This document shows, in pieces, positions 1 to 9,442 of a DNA stretch of 39,160 nucleotides; position 1 is the first letter of the stretch; the number at the start of each line of letters is the position of its first letter. The notes under the pieces were generated by a model. That model saw nothing but the letters and a program-made list of their open reading frames with translations, was not told where the DNA came from and did not search any database. Position numbers and translations under genes: made by a program. The DNA lies in NCBI GenBank assembly GCA_944393045.1, contig CALXYT010000018.1, positions 1 to 39,160 on the forward strand, in the 5' to 3' direction. The DNA comes from an uncultured Succinivibrionaceae bacterium (lineage in GTDB: Bacteria; Pseudomonadota; Gammaproteobacteria; Enterobacterales; Succinivibrionaceae).

Positions 1-3000
1 CCTTCTACAAAGTTAATCTTATGTCCATCGCCGGCATTTAAGTGTAATTCACCAGTATTATGGATTGCATTAGTACCAGTAGTATCCTGGCTTGCACCAA
101 TTGTTACACTAGTTTCATTTGCATTGATAACAGTTGTACCGGCGTTTGCAATAGAGCCGCCATTACCTGTGGTATTAAAGCCTGAAATGTTTTGAATATC
201 ATTTAAGGTTAATGTGCCATCTTTGGAGACTTTAATGCCTTCACTACTATTACCGTCAATACTATGAGAATTACCAGTTACAGTTAGATGATTTTTAACC
301 TCACCGCCAATCTTAGTACCGGTTTCATTAGTTACTACATAAAGGGTATCGATTGTAGTATCGCCTGCTAAAGATACAGTGACATCCTCAGCCATAGTAT
401 CATAGATAGCTTTTTCAAGGGTGCCTAACTTATCAGCACTAGTTACACCTTCCTTAGTAAAGGTAATTTGTTCATTGTGATTATCAGTATCTTTAGTTAT
501 GGCTGTACTGTAATAATACTTTTCACCTTTAGTAAGATTATCAGTTGTAAAGTCGTAGTAGTAACCTTCAGCTTTAGATAAACCATCAATTGGGGTAACG
601 CTGGCCTCTCTGGTAAGAGCGTCCATATCCTCAAGAACGGTAAATTCACCTAAGTTTATCTTTGAATGGTCAGATATATTAAGAGTACCGTCTATTTTGT
701 CAGAGCCCAGATTTGTCTTACTTAAATTAACATCTAAATTTAAGGTGTTGTCATTCTTTAGAGTTACCTTATCAGCACTAACAGTATCAAGTCTGCCATT
801 AGCACCTAAGTTTACGGTTGAATTATCTAAGGTTAATTGTGCATCATTTGAAGTGCCGTTCTTAACTGAAAGAGTAGCATCTTCTTTTAAGGTTAAGCTC
901 TGGTTTGACAGATCCAAACTATTATTTACTTCAGCAGTGCCACTTTCAATGGTAACATTAGTATCTTTAATGCTATTAGCACTGAAAGAACCTTCAATAT
1001 TCAAATTATTATTTAAGGTGTTTGGATCAGCTTCTGTTTGAGACTGGGCAATAGAATCAATGATAGATTCACCTGATGCCTCAATTGTTGCATCAGTGGT
1101 TACAATAACACTTGTGCCAGAATTTGAAGTGGCATTTACTCGAGAATTTGTTAAAGTTAAAGAAGCCCCCTCACCTAACATAACATTAAAATCTTTAAAG
1201 CCATTAAGTGCAATATCGGTAAGGGAAAGTGTTTTGCCATCTGCTACATTAATACCTGTTACAGCATCTGTTTGACCATTAAAGATTTTTGCAGTAATTT
1301 GAGTTAAAGTACCGGAACTAGCGCTCTTGATACTGAAGTCTTTTTCAAGGTTACCTTCATTCAAGTCGTAAGAAGTCTGGCTAGCTTCATAGCCACCTTC
1401 AACCCCCCAGAGGTAGATATTCTCATCAGTACTAAGTGTTTGCGAAGTTGTAGTTTTATCAGCAATAGCATCAGCAACCCCTGAAATAGCAGCATATTTC
1501 TGTAAAAGTAAGGCTGTATTAGAGCTGTCAGTGCCTACTGTATAAAGGTATTTACCTTTCTCACCTTCAATATTGGCAACAGCATATGCATCAGCTGCAC
1601 TTATGGTATAACCAGATGTTACATCAGTAGCAGTGCCTGAATCATCTGTTTGAATAAAGCTATTACTCTTTATCGAATATGTGGCATCATTCAGGTCTTT
1701 AGTTAAAGAAAGGGTAGGGGTTACATTAAATTGAGGATTATTGGTTAAAGATAAAGCATCAGATCCTTTATAAAGAATACTATCAATCTTAAAGGAATCA
1801 ATGCCACTTTCATCTTTAAGGACTGCATCAAGTTTTACGCTAACATTTGCGTCTGAGCCATTAACAGTTATCGCATCAGTTTCAATCTTATTGATTTTAT
1901 CTGCATCTTCAGCGCCTTGGGTATAGTCTAAGCCTGAACCATTGGCAAGAGTTAATTCTTCTAATTTGGCACTGGCACCATCTTGAAGTCTTAAAGTAGT
2001 CTTATCTGCAAGACTGAACTTTACACCATTTAATACGCTACCGATATTTAAAACCAAGTTATCAGCAGCACTTTCATTTTCTAAAGAAACTTCGGCATTA
2101 GTATTAGCTGAGTTAATACCATTTTCAAGGTTTATTACTACCTCGCCATCTTCGCTGACAGTAGCACCATTATTATCCTGATGCTTAAAAGTTACAGATG
2201 CACTTGATGAAATACTTTCATTATTAAAGTAAATATCAGAGGAGGTTGCATCAGCTGCCTCTTGAGACTTTTTATTCCCCTCGAAAGTTGTATTACTGTT
2301 AATAACTACATCACCATTATTGATGGCAATAGCATTACCATTCTTTGCGGTATTACCAGTAAACGTTACTTTATCAAAAGTTGTAGTTAAATCTATGCAC
2401 TTTGCATCAGAGCAACTATTATCTGTAATATCTTTTCGGTCAATATATACCGCACCACCCATTGATGCTTCATTACCTTTAAATTCAGTATTTGAAATAG
2501 TGGTTTTACGGTCTAACTGATAAGTAAGACTTGAATCAGAAGCGCCGCCATCTAAATCAATATCATTTGATAAATAAACGGCACCGCCTTTAGCTGTACC
2601 ATCAAAATCAGTGGCCTTATTTCCTTCAAAATAAGACCCGTCAATATTTAAGGCGCCTAAAGCACTAATTGCACCACCATCAGCTGCAGTATTACCGGAA
2701 AATTTACTGTTACTGATACTGCCTTCACCTCTTTGTGAAAAGCTTATAGCACCACCATTTCTTTGAGCGGTATTATTTAAAAATAAGGAATCCTCAACAG
2801 TAAGTTTGCCTGATGAGTCAACTACACCACCTGAGCCGTTATATTGATTACTGTCATCCTTAACGCTGTTGTTGGCAAAAACTGACCTGTTAATAGTGTT
2901 TTCTAGTCGAGAATTAGTTGAGTCTATAATATTGGAGTGATTAGTTGATGTACCATCAATAAAAAACACCCCGCCTGCAAGTGCTGTATTTTCCCCAAAA

Positions 3001-3617
3001 TAAGAGTTTTCAATAGTAATTTTTTCGTTTTTATACTGATTTATGACATTTGATTTTTGGTCAGTAGTTTTTTTTCTTGAAACATCTGAGCCATAAGAAT
3101 TGGTTATGGTGATAACGGTGTTATTATCAGCATCGGTATCACGAACGCCACCCTGCGTAATATGGGCTTTATCTATGGTAACATCACCGCTTTGCGCAGT
3201 ACCTAAGGTATCATTATCAGTAAACGTAAGATTACTATCAGCCACAAAAATAATCGCATCATTTTGTAGAGCATCTGAAATATTATCTGCAGTTATTTCA
3301 GTAATAACCTTAGCGTCTCCTGTTCCTGTTTTTTTTAAGAAGTAAAGTCTGGCATTTTCATCAGTTACCTGTAACTTGGTTTTTAAATCGGCAACAGTAG
3401 TTATAGCAGAGCTGTCATCGATAGTTATCTGTTCATTATAGTCATTGATATCTAAAGAAGATCCATCAACGGTAGAGTTCCAGATATTACTTACCGTGAT
3501 ATTTACTTCTGCATCAGCCTGAGGAGCAGCAATAAGTGACATCGCCCCAACTATTCCAGAAGTTGTGATACTTTTTGGTAATGACTTACGTTTTGGGGAT
3601 TTCTTCTTACTACTCAT
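1..3617 (-). CDS. Giant secreted adhesin with Pmp-like beta-helix repeats, 3' partial
   Basis: An uninterrupted minus-strand frame opens with ATG at 3617, behind a strong AAGGAGA ribosome site, and runs off the left edge after 1205 codons. The N-terminus is very basic (SSKKKSPKRKS), then hydrophobic, with an AxA-type signal peptidase site near residue 36 (APQADA-EV), so it is predicted to be exported. Residues about 205-450 carry repeats of the chlamydial Pmp type: FxxN (FGEN, FLNN, FSGN, FEGN, FKGN, FTGN) followed by GG-A-[IV] (GGAIS, GGAVY). This predicts a right-handed parallel beta-helix. The rest is a long Asn/Thr/Ser/Asp-rich beta-repeat region with few cysteines. Such proteins are usually autotransporter-like surface adhesins, but the C-terminal barrel or anchor would lie outside the window, so the secretion route is inferred. 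Confidence 0.85.
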   Translation of the reverse strand, partial: MSSKKKSPKRKSLPKSITTSGIVGAMSLIAAPQADAEVNITVSNIWNSTVDGSSLDINDYNEQITIDDSSAITTVADLKTKLQVTDENARLYFLKKTGTGDAKVITEITADNISDALQNDAIIFVADSNLTFTDNDTLGTAQSGDVTIDKAHITQGGVRDTDADNNTVITITNSYGSDVSRKKTTDQKSNVINQYKNEKITIENSYFGENTALAGGVFFIDGTSTNHSNIIDSTNSRLENTINRSVFANNSVKDDSNQYNGSGGVVDSSGKLTVEDSLFLNNTAQRNGGAISFSQRGEGSISNSKFSGNTAADGGAISALGALNIDGSYFEGNKATDFDGTAKGGAVYLSNDIDLDGGASDSSLTYQLDRKTTISNTEFKGNEASMGGAVYIDRKDITDNSCSDAKCIDLTTTFDKVTFTGNTAKNGNAIAINNGDVVINSNTTFEGNKKSQEAADATSSDIYFNNESISSSASVTFKHQDNNGATVSEDGEVVINLENGINSANTNAEVSLENESAADNLVLNIGSVLNGVKFSLADKTTLRLQDGASAKLEELTLANGSGLDYTQGAEDADKINKIETDAITVNGSDANVSVKLDAVLKDESGIDSFKIDSILYKGSDALSLTNNPQFNVTPTLSLTKDLNDATYSIKSNSFIQTDDSGTATDVTSGYTISAADAYAVANIEGEKGKYLYTVGTDSSNTALLLQKYAAISGVADAIADKTTTSQTLSTDENIYLWGVEGGYEASQTSYDLNEGNLEKDFSIKSASSGTLTQITAKIFNGQTDAVTGINVADGKTLSLTDIALNGFKDFNVMLGEGASLTLTNSRVNATSNSGTSVIVTTDATIEASGESIIDSIAQSQTEADPNTLNNNLNIEGSFSANSIKDTNVTIESGTAEVNNSLDLSNQSLTLKEDATLSVKNGTSNDAQLTLDNSTVNLGANGRLDTVSADKVTLKNDNTLNLDVNLSKTNLGSDKIDGTLNISDHSKINLGEFTVLEDMDALTREASVTPIDGLSKAEGYYYDFTTDNLTKGEKYYYSTAITKDTDNHNEQITFTKEGVTSADKLGTLEKAIYDTMAEDVTVSLAGDTTIDTLYVVTNETGTKIGGEVKNHLTVTGNSHSIDGNSSEGIKVSKDGTLTLNDIQNISGFNTTGNGGSIANAGTTVINANETSVTIGASQDTTGTNAIHNTGELHLNAGDGHKINFVE

Positions 3618-4593
3618 AGTATTTCTCCTTAAGAATTTAATTGTAAATACCCTTTATTATAATTATGGCTACTTGCAATATGTTAAAGATAAAAGTAAAA
3701 GTTAGAGTACCAGACAAGTTTAAAGTTAAACTTTATGGGTGAGTGAGTAAATGGTTTTAGATCTTCATTAAATGCGTTAGTACATGCCTTTAATAAAAAA
3801 AGAAACAAATTTAAAAAGCTATAAGTAGAGTTTTTTAGAAATATCATTATGTTAACTTTATAGCAAGGTTCACCAGTTTAACCCTAAAATTGTTATAATC
3901 CTACATTGTAGTAGCTAAAAATGTTAAATTTACAAAATATTCGTAAAAATGTGAAATTGGTTATAGAACATTTCACTGTAAAAATAAAATCTGTGAATTT
4001 TCAGCAAATCCTTATAGTGTAAAGCTTTAAAAGAGTTAAAAATTACAAAAAAGTTTAACTTCTAAAGAAAGTTACAGTAAGTTTAATAAAAAGAAACATT
4101 TTTATAACTTTTTGTTAAAAATTTTACTTTTACCAAGCTTTTTTAATAGGCTATAAGTTGCTAATTTATATTTTACATCTTTTATTTTAACTCAATTCTA
4201 GCACCAATTTTTAGGCTTTAACCCTTTAGTTATAAGGTTTTAGAGCTAAATCTCAAAAAATCATTACGGTTATGTAAAATTTTAGGGTATTTCATAAAAG
4301 ACTAAAAATCGTATCTTATTAGGCATCAAAAGCAAAGTGCTATCTTAAAACAGGTAAATTTCATATCATTATCGATGATATGCAAACATTCTTAATTAGC
4401 TTCACTTTCCTTTAAAAAACAGGCAGGTGTAAAAATTACTGAATTTATTTGCAGTTTTCTTAAGTTTTTAATTTTATTTGACAGTTATTGTCAGTAATTC
4501 ATGCAATAAAAACTTATGCACTACGGATTTATAAAATATGAATTTTATGGCTTAATACTTAAAAGATATTAGCTAAGCAGAATCGAAAATTGA
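3618..4593. other. AT-rich intergenic region upstream of the adhesin
   Basis: No convincing gene. A TATAAT lies a short way upstream of the adhesin start on the minus strand (about 3658-3663) and could be its -10 box, but no good -35 is properly spaced. A small palindrome TGACA-GTTAT-TGTCA lies at about 4480-4494. The 10-mer CACTGTAAAA at 3974-3983 is identical to one arm of the long inverted repeat upstream of the symporter gene. Confidence 0.5.
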
Positions 4594-4947
4594 GGCAGGC
4601 TTCCTAGCAAAGAGCAGTTACAGGCATTAGTCAGGTTATATGATGCAAATGAGCATAAGCTATTATTACTTGGCGCTGTGAAGTTAATGGCCAATTTACA
4701 AGGGGATAGGGAGTTTAAGTTAGAGGCAGCTAATTTTAATGTGTTTGCAGGAAGTGGAATTGTCTCTAAAGCTGTTTTCTCCTTTGCCAGGCATATTGTG
4801 ATGAATTCCCTGAATAAGCTAAAGGTCGGTTTAGTAAAAATAAAATCAGCCTCATCACAAAGGGCACGCAACTTAATAGATCTAAAACGGCCATTTCTTT
4901 CTAACTGCGCAGACTCTTTCTTATCCTTGGTTTTTACTAAAGAATAG
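4594..4947 (+). pseudogene. Probable remnant of an unrecognised gene
   Basis: This open frame of about 117 codons has protein-like composition (e.g. LVRLYDANEHKLLLLGAVKL, then GSGIVSKAVFSFARHIV) and ends in TAA. It has no ATG start: stops lie just upstream (TGA at 4591, TAG at 4570). The first usable start is a GTG at 4678 with no good ribosome site. That suggests a 5'-truncated gene. I do not recognise the family. The opposite strand is also open over 4569-4985 but reads like an antisense shadow, with runs of Leu, Ser, Cys and Phe. It is uncertain that either is coding. Confidence 0.3.
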
Positions 4948-5103
4948 CTTTTTGATAATGCCCCAAATAATAAAGGAGCCACCAAACGGTAGCTTATAAA
5001 AAATTAAAATTAAAATTTGAAATTTAAGACTTAAAATTAAAAATAAGAAATAAGAAATAAGGGGGAGGGAGCTGGTAATAACCAAAAGAACAGGTTGCGC
5101 AAT

Positions 5104-5131
5104 AAAAAAACACCACCTTTTTTAGGTGGTG
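5104..5131 (-). terminator. Intrinsic terminator of the symporter gene
   Basis: Perfect 8-bp stem CACCACCT/AGGTGGTG with a 5-nt loop, followed on the minus strand by seven T residues. It lies about 80 nt after the symporter stop codon. Confidence 0.9.
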
Positions 5132-5211
5132 ATAACTAGAAGATTACTTAAATAGAGGACAACCTAAGTGATTACTTAAAAACTTAAGGTCTTATCTTTA
5201 TGTTTTAAAGC

Positions 5212-6522
5212 TTATGATTTTTTACCTTCATCAACACTCACATAAATACTATTATCAGTATCTTCCTCTTCTTCCCATGGCTCATCTTGCGGTGTCTTTG
5301 TCATATCTTTATTTACCATGGTGGCCACACAGGAGTCAGACCAAACATTCAGGGCTGTTTCTATCATATCTAATACGGCATAGAATGGAAGAATAATACC
5401 CATAAGTACAATAGGTACATTCATTGATGATAGCAAGCTTGCAGAGAGGAAGAAGCAACCCATTGGTACACCTGCATTACCAACAGCGGCAATGGTAGCG
5501 ATAAACACCCACATCACTAAAAGTAACGGACTTATATCTGTACCATTATTTTGCATAAGGTATACAACAGTAGTAAGAATGAAGGCAGCACAACCATTCA
5601 TGTTAATAGTAGTACAAATTGGTAGTACAAAACGAGTAACATTGGTATTTAACTTAAGACCATTTTCAGCACAGCTTAAGGTGATAGGTAAGGTACCTGC
5701 TGATGATTTAGAGAAAAAGGCAATAATTAAAGCTTTACTCATGCCTTTGATAGTCTTAATTGGATTTAAGCCTTTAAGAAGCAGATAAAGTGGTAATATC
5801 ACTAAGCCCTGAATAAGGTTAGCTGCAATGATTACCATAAAGTAGGAACCAAGACCACCTAATTGCACTCCTTTAGCGAATTCAGCAATGCAGTTTGAGG
5901 TAAAACCAAAGATACCTAATGGTAAGAGACGAATAATCCACTTAACAATAAAAAATAATATTGACTGTAAACCTGCTAAAAAGTTTTTAATAGCTTCTTT
6001 ATGGGCAGTATCAGGAATGGCTCTGATTCCTAAACCGCAAACAATAGCGATAAGTAAAATACTTAAGACATTGCCCTCAACTAATGGAGCAAGAGGATTA
6101 TCTGGAATTATTTTTACAAAATAATCAAGATAAGTCCCTTTATCAGCCATAGCTGCGAAGATATCTTCTTCAGGTGTAGTCACATTAGCAGGTGCTATGG
6201 TATAGAATAGAACTGCTGCCACACTGGCGGCTAAAATTGTAGTTGATAAGGTGTAGGTAAGAGTTCTTTGCCATAATTTCTTATGGGAGACGGAACTACC
6301 TAACTGAGCGATTGTAAGACAGATTGTAACGCCGATAATAGGGACACTGACAAACTTAAACAGTCTTACAAAAATATCAGTTAAAAACTTGGCAAATTCA
6401 TTACCAAATGTTGTCTGAAAACATCCGTTTAACACCCCGAGGGCGATGGCTAAGGTAAAGGCGATGGTATATTTCCATGAGGAAGAGCGCTCTATGTGAC
6501 GTCTGATATCTTCTGCATGCAT
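5212..6522 (-). CDS. Dicarboxylate/amino acid:cation symporter (DAACS family)
   Basis: 436-residue polytopic inner-membrane protein of the glutamate-transporter fold (GltP/DctA/SstT group), which couples uptake of an acidic or small amino acid or a dicarboxylate to Na+ or H+. Visible family motifs are the re-entrant loop SSAGTLP (SSSSTLP in relatives), the TM7 signature PICTTINMNG, the second re-entrant loop VGNAGVPMG, and DMIETALNVWSD in TM8. The last differs from the usual D-x2-R-T-x2-N-V-x-G-D by lacking the Arg and Gly, so the substrate may differ from aspartate/glutamate. The C-terminal tail is strongly acidic (EEEEDTD). It stands alone, with its own terminator and a long upstream inverted repeat. 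I would not assign it to GltP, DctA or SstT. Confidence 0.88.
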   Translation of the reverse strand: MHAEDIRRHIERSSSWKYTIAFTLAIALGVLNGCFQTTFGNEFAKFLTDIFVRLFKFVSVPIIGVTICLTIAQLGSSVSHKKLWQRTLTYTLSTTILAASVAAVLFYTIAPANVTTPEEDIFAAMADKGTYLDYFVKIIPDNPLAPLVEGNVLSILLIAIVCGLGIRAIPDTAHKEAIKNFLAGLQSILFFIVKWIIRLLPLGIFGFTSNCIAEFAKGVQLGGLGSYFMVIIAANLIQGLVILPLYLLLKGLNPIKTIKGMSKALIIAFFSKSSAGTLPITLSCAENGLKLNTNVTRFVLPICTTINMNGCAAFILTTVVYLMQNNGTDISPLLLVMWVFIATIAAVGNAGVPMGCFFLSASLLSSMNVPIVLMGIILPFYAVLDMIETALNVWSDSCVATMVNKDMTKTPQDEPWEEEEDTDNSIYVSVDEGKKS

Positions 6523-6653
6523 GATAATTTACTTCACTTATTTAAACTAATAACAAAATACTTGCCTGAGATTGTGGTAAGTTTAACCTTGCACAATCAT
6601 ATATCTAAGTAATTATACTTCTTACCTTTCATATCTAGCAAGAAAATACCACT

Positions 6654-6690
6654 TTTTACAGTGAAAGTATAATGTAATAGCACTGTAAAA
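6654..6690. promoter_or_regulatory. Long inverted repeat upstream of the symporter gene
   Basis: Perfect 10-bp arms TTTTACAGTG and CACTGTAAAA separated by 17 nt, in the 5' region of the symporter gene. TATAAT-like sequence lies inside the spacer. This is consistent with a dimeric regulator site. No U-tract follows, so it is not a standard terminator. The regulator is unknown. Confidence 0.5.
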
Positions 6691-6793
6691 GATAAAAAAA
6701 CTCCATGAAATCTATTCAATTAAATATAAATTCCTGATAAAAATGAAAGCCCCCACATCTCATACCCCCCGCACCAAAACACATCAGACCAAT

Positions 6794-6836
6794 AAAAAAA
6801 GCTCCCCGGCTTAAAAATATAAGCTAAAGAGCTTTT
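6794..6836 (-). terminator. Intrinsic terminator of cysK
   Basis: Outer stem AAAGCTC/GAGCTTT encloses a second stem (GGCTTA/TAAGCT). On the minus strand it is followed by seven T residues. It lies about 35 nt after the cysK stop. Confidence 0.8.
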
Positions 6837-6869
6837 AGATGATTTATTGGTAAACTGTTTATAAAACTT

Positions 6870-7793
6870 TTAAAAAATCCCCATTGATAAGTAATGCTCA
6901 CCAGTATCTGGTAAGATTGCTACAATGTTTTTATCTTTATTGCGTTCAAGTTTTGCTTCATCAATAGCAGCTTTTAAATTTGCCCCAGCTGAAATTCCAG
7001 CTAAGATTGCCTCTACCTGATTAAGCTCCTTTGTCATGCTGATAGCATCATCACTCTTTATGGTAACTATGCGATCAACAAATTCGGCTCGGTAGTTCTC
7101 TGGGATAAAGTTTGCACCAATCCCCTGAATCTTATGGGGGCCAAATGTGCCTTTACTGATAAGTGGCGACTCAAAAGGCTCAACGCCGATAGCTTCAACA
7201 TTAACATTACGCTTTTTTAAACCTTGCGCAACACCTGAAATAGTACCACCTGTACCAATACCTGCAATTACGATATCAACTTTACCTAAAAGATCATCGT
7301 AAAGCTCTTTAGCAGTAGTATCGATATGAGCTTTATAATTATCAGGATTATAAAACTGTCCGACAATCATGCTATTTGGTATGTTCTTTGCAAGTTCTTC
7401 AGCTTTTGCAACAGCACCTTGCATGCCTAACGCACCAGGAGTTAAGATTAGTTCTGCCCCACGAGCTTTAAGTAAGATTTGGCGCTCTATACTCATACTG
7501 TCTGGCATAGTAAGAATAAGCCTAAGATTATAGATGGTTGCCACTAAGGCAAGACCAATACCGGTATTACCAGAGGTTGGCTCAATTAAGGTTGATCCTT
7601 CTTTAATGCGTCCATCTTTAAGAGCCTCTTTTACCATATTTAGTGCTGCACGGTCTTTAATAGAGCCGGCAGGATTAAACATTTCAAGTTTGGCAAATAT
7701 TCTGCCATGCAGTTTATATTTTTCTTCTAATTTATGTAAGCGTACTAAAGGGGTATTTCCAATTAAATCCTTGATACTTTCATAATATGCCAT
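6870..7793 (-). CDS. cysK: Cysteine synthase A (O-acetylserine sulfhydrylase)
   Basis: 307-residue PLP enzyme that makes L-cysteine from O-acetylserine and sulfide. It begins MAYYESIKDLIGNTPLVRL. An in-frame start 10 codons upstream would add an atypical hydrophobic leader (LIFFVWVIV), so the ATG at 7793, preceded by GGGTGA, is preferred. It contains the PLP-lysine motif PAGSIKDR, the substrate loop EPTSGNTGIG and the phosphate-binding GTGGTISG. Length fits the CysK/CysM group (303-323 aa). CysM is possible, but the overall pattern favours CysK. dedA and trmL lie upstream on the same strand. Confidence 0.9.
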   Translation of the reverse strand: MAYYESIKDLIGNTPLVRLHKLEEKYKLHGRIFAKLEMFNPAGSIKDRAALNMVKEALKDGRIKEGSTLIEPTSGNTGIGLALVATIYNLRLILTMPDSMSIERQILLKARGAELILTPGALGMQGAVAKAEELAKNIPNSMIVGQFYNPDNYKAHIDTTAKELYDDLLGKVDIVIAGIGTGGTISGVAQGLKKRNVNVEAIGVEPFESPLISKGTFGPHKIQGIGANFIPENYRAEFVDRIVTIKSDDAISMTKELNQVEAILAGISAGANLKAAIDEAKLERNKDKNIVAILPDTGEHYLSMGIF

Positions 7794-7879
7794 AACTATC
7801 ACCCAAACAAAAAAAATTAGCAATAAAGATTATTTCTTTTGCGAAACATTTTTCTTTTTAGCATTGTCTTCATTCGGGG

Positions 7880-8521
7880 TTACTTGTTTTTACCAAGCAT
7901 TTTCTTTTTAACAGCAGATTTTACCCAGAAGAAGAGTACTAATAAAATAATTAAACCGATAATTACATGCACGATATTTTGCCCGTCTTGCACGTAGCGT
8001 AAAAGATCAGGTAAGCTATCAGCAAAATAGTAACCAAGATACACCCATACAGGTACAGATATAATGGCAGCAAGACCGTCCATAACAATAAATTGTGAGA
8101 AAGGAATACGGCGACTCATACCAGCTGCCAAGAAAATAGGGGAACGAAGCCCTGGCATAAAACGAGCAAAGAATAGCACCCAAATACCATGTTTGGTAAA
8201 TTCATTTTGTACTTTGGCAAATCTGCTTGGTGGTAAAATCTTTCTGATAGGTTTAAATCTTTGAATTTTATACCCGAAAGTCTTACCTAGAATATACATG
8301 GTAGAGTCACCGATTAGCACACCTGCAAAGCATACTACGAGCATAATATGCGGATCTGTTGCTTTTAGACCTGATACCACCCCACCTGCTACTAAGGTAA
8401 TATCTTCCGGTACTGGTAAACCAAACCCGCAAAGAATCAATATTAAAAAGGCGAAGAGGTAGTTGTACCAACCGAAAGAGGTTAAGTTATCAATTACAAA
8501 TTGCAGAAACTTTTCAGCCAT
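7880..8521 (-). CDS. DedA family membrane protein (SNARE-associated/VTT domain)
   Basis: 213 residues from the preferred ATG at 8521, which has AAGGG about 9 nt upstream; the longer frame from 8551 adds ten unlikely residues. DedA proteins are inner-membrane proteins needed for membrane homeostasis and proposed to move lipids. Visible features are the re-entrant G-x-PVPED loop (GLPVPEDITLVAGG), the second-half motif FFARFMPGLRSPIFLAAG with its essential arginines, and a terminal hydrophobic helix followed by a basic tail (KKKMLGKNK). Glu and Asp of the first loop are present. It sits between cysK and trmL on the same strand. The exact paralogue cannot be told. Confidence 0.88.
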   Translation of the reverse strand: MAEKFLQFVIDNLTSFGWYNYLFAFLILILCGFGLPVPEDITLVAGGVVSGLKATDPHIMLVVCFAGVLIGDSTMYILGKTFGYKIQRFKPIRKILPPSRFAKVQNEFTKHGIWVLFFARFMPGLRSPIFLAAGMSRRIPFSQFIVMDGLAAIISVPVWVYLGYYFADSLPDLLRYVQDGQNIVHVIIGLIILLVLFFWVKSAVKKKMLGKNK

Positions 8522-8619
8522 TGTTAAACCCTTGTTTTGGCCAGGAGCCAAAGATAAAAATGTTGTTAATGGTTATTATAATAATTTTCTTCTAAAGGCG
8601 CAGTAGGAAGTAAGCTTTA

Positions 8620-9090
8620 TTATTGTGGTAAAGCACCCTGATAGTTTAATTGACGCCATGATTCGTACACAAAAATTGCCACGCTATTGGAAAGATTCAT
8701 GCATCTTGAACCTGGCACCATGGGAATACGAACTTTTTGGGAAGGTTCCAAGGTATCGGTAAATTCATCAGGTAAACCTTTGGTTTCTTTCCCGAAAATC
8801 AGTACATCACCTGCTTTGAAGTTACACTTATCCGGATAAGCATGTCCTTTAGTAGTGCAGGCAAAGATACGGTGACCTTTAAAGTATTCAAGACATTCTG
8901 ATAAATTACGATGTTTTTTAATATCCACATATTCGTGGTAATCAAGTCCTGCACGCATTAAACGTTTATCATCCAGCACAAAAGAAGCAGGTTCAATGAT
9001 ATGAAGTTTATAGCCAGTATTGGCACATAGGCGAATGATATTACCTGTGTTAGCAGGTATTTCAGGTTGAAATAAAACGATATTTAGCAT
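8620..9090 (-). CDS. trmL: tRNA (cytidine/uridine-34 2'-O)-methyltransferase
   Basis: 156-residue SPOUT methyltransferase that 2'-O-methylates the wobble base of tRNA-Leu using S-adenosylmethionine. The start at 9090 ([20 protein letters not shown]) matches the family N-terminus; the longer frame adds 19 unrelated residues. Motifs are the N-terminal [23 protein letters not shown] of the knotted SAM site, and the C-terminal [18 protein letters not shown] knot motif. Length equals E. coli TrmL. It is first in a minus-strand series with dedA and cysK, though gaps of about 100 nt leave co-transcription uncertain. Confidence 0.93.
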   Translation of the reverse strand: MLNIVLFQPEIPANTGNIIRLCANTGYKLHIIEPASFVLDDKRLMRAGLDYHEYVDIKKHRNLSECLEYFKGHRIFACTTKGHAYPDKCNFKAGDVLIFGKETKGLPDEFTDTLEPSQKVRIPMVPGSRCMNLSNSVAIFVYESWRQLNYQGALPQ

Positions 9091-9442
9091 TTTTTTAAAG
9101 TCTTGCTTTGTAGGTAAAAATTCATTAAATATCACATATTTTAACACCCAAATAAAGCATTGGCTATAAAAAACGATACTTTTAAAAATTCTGCGATGCC
9201 AAAAAGCGCAGTTTACTTAGCTTTTTAACCTCAAACCTTTTAACTTACCTTCTCCACCAAAATAAGATTAAACAGGAATAAATAGAATAAAAAGAGTATC
9301 TTTAGAAATATCTGCAACTTTATAGAAATAGCTTAAACTTTAAAAAACATTACTTAAAATAAAAAGAAGTGATGCTATAATTTAGCAGGTACCCAAATTT
9401 TTCTCCTAAAAATTCAATAAAAGAGCAGATAAAGAAAGAGCA
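9091..9442. other. Divergent intergenic region trmL / 637-aa gene
   Basis: About 350 nt of AT-rich sequence between divergently transcribed genes. It must hold both promoters. I see no convincing operator, RNA gene or small coding sequence. Confidence 0.4.

Noticed and set aside
697-3345. Several plus-strand open frames (697-1041, 1060-1275, 2320-2520, 3100-3345)
   Set aside because: They are antisense to the adhesin gene, lack ribosome sites and have Val/Ser/Leu-rich shadow composition.
4569-4985. Minus-strand open frame of 138 codons
   Set aside because: Composition rich in Ser, Leu, Cys and Phe runs looks like the shadow of the plus-strand remnant; no ribosome site.
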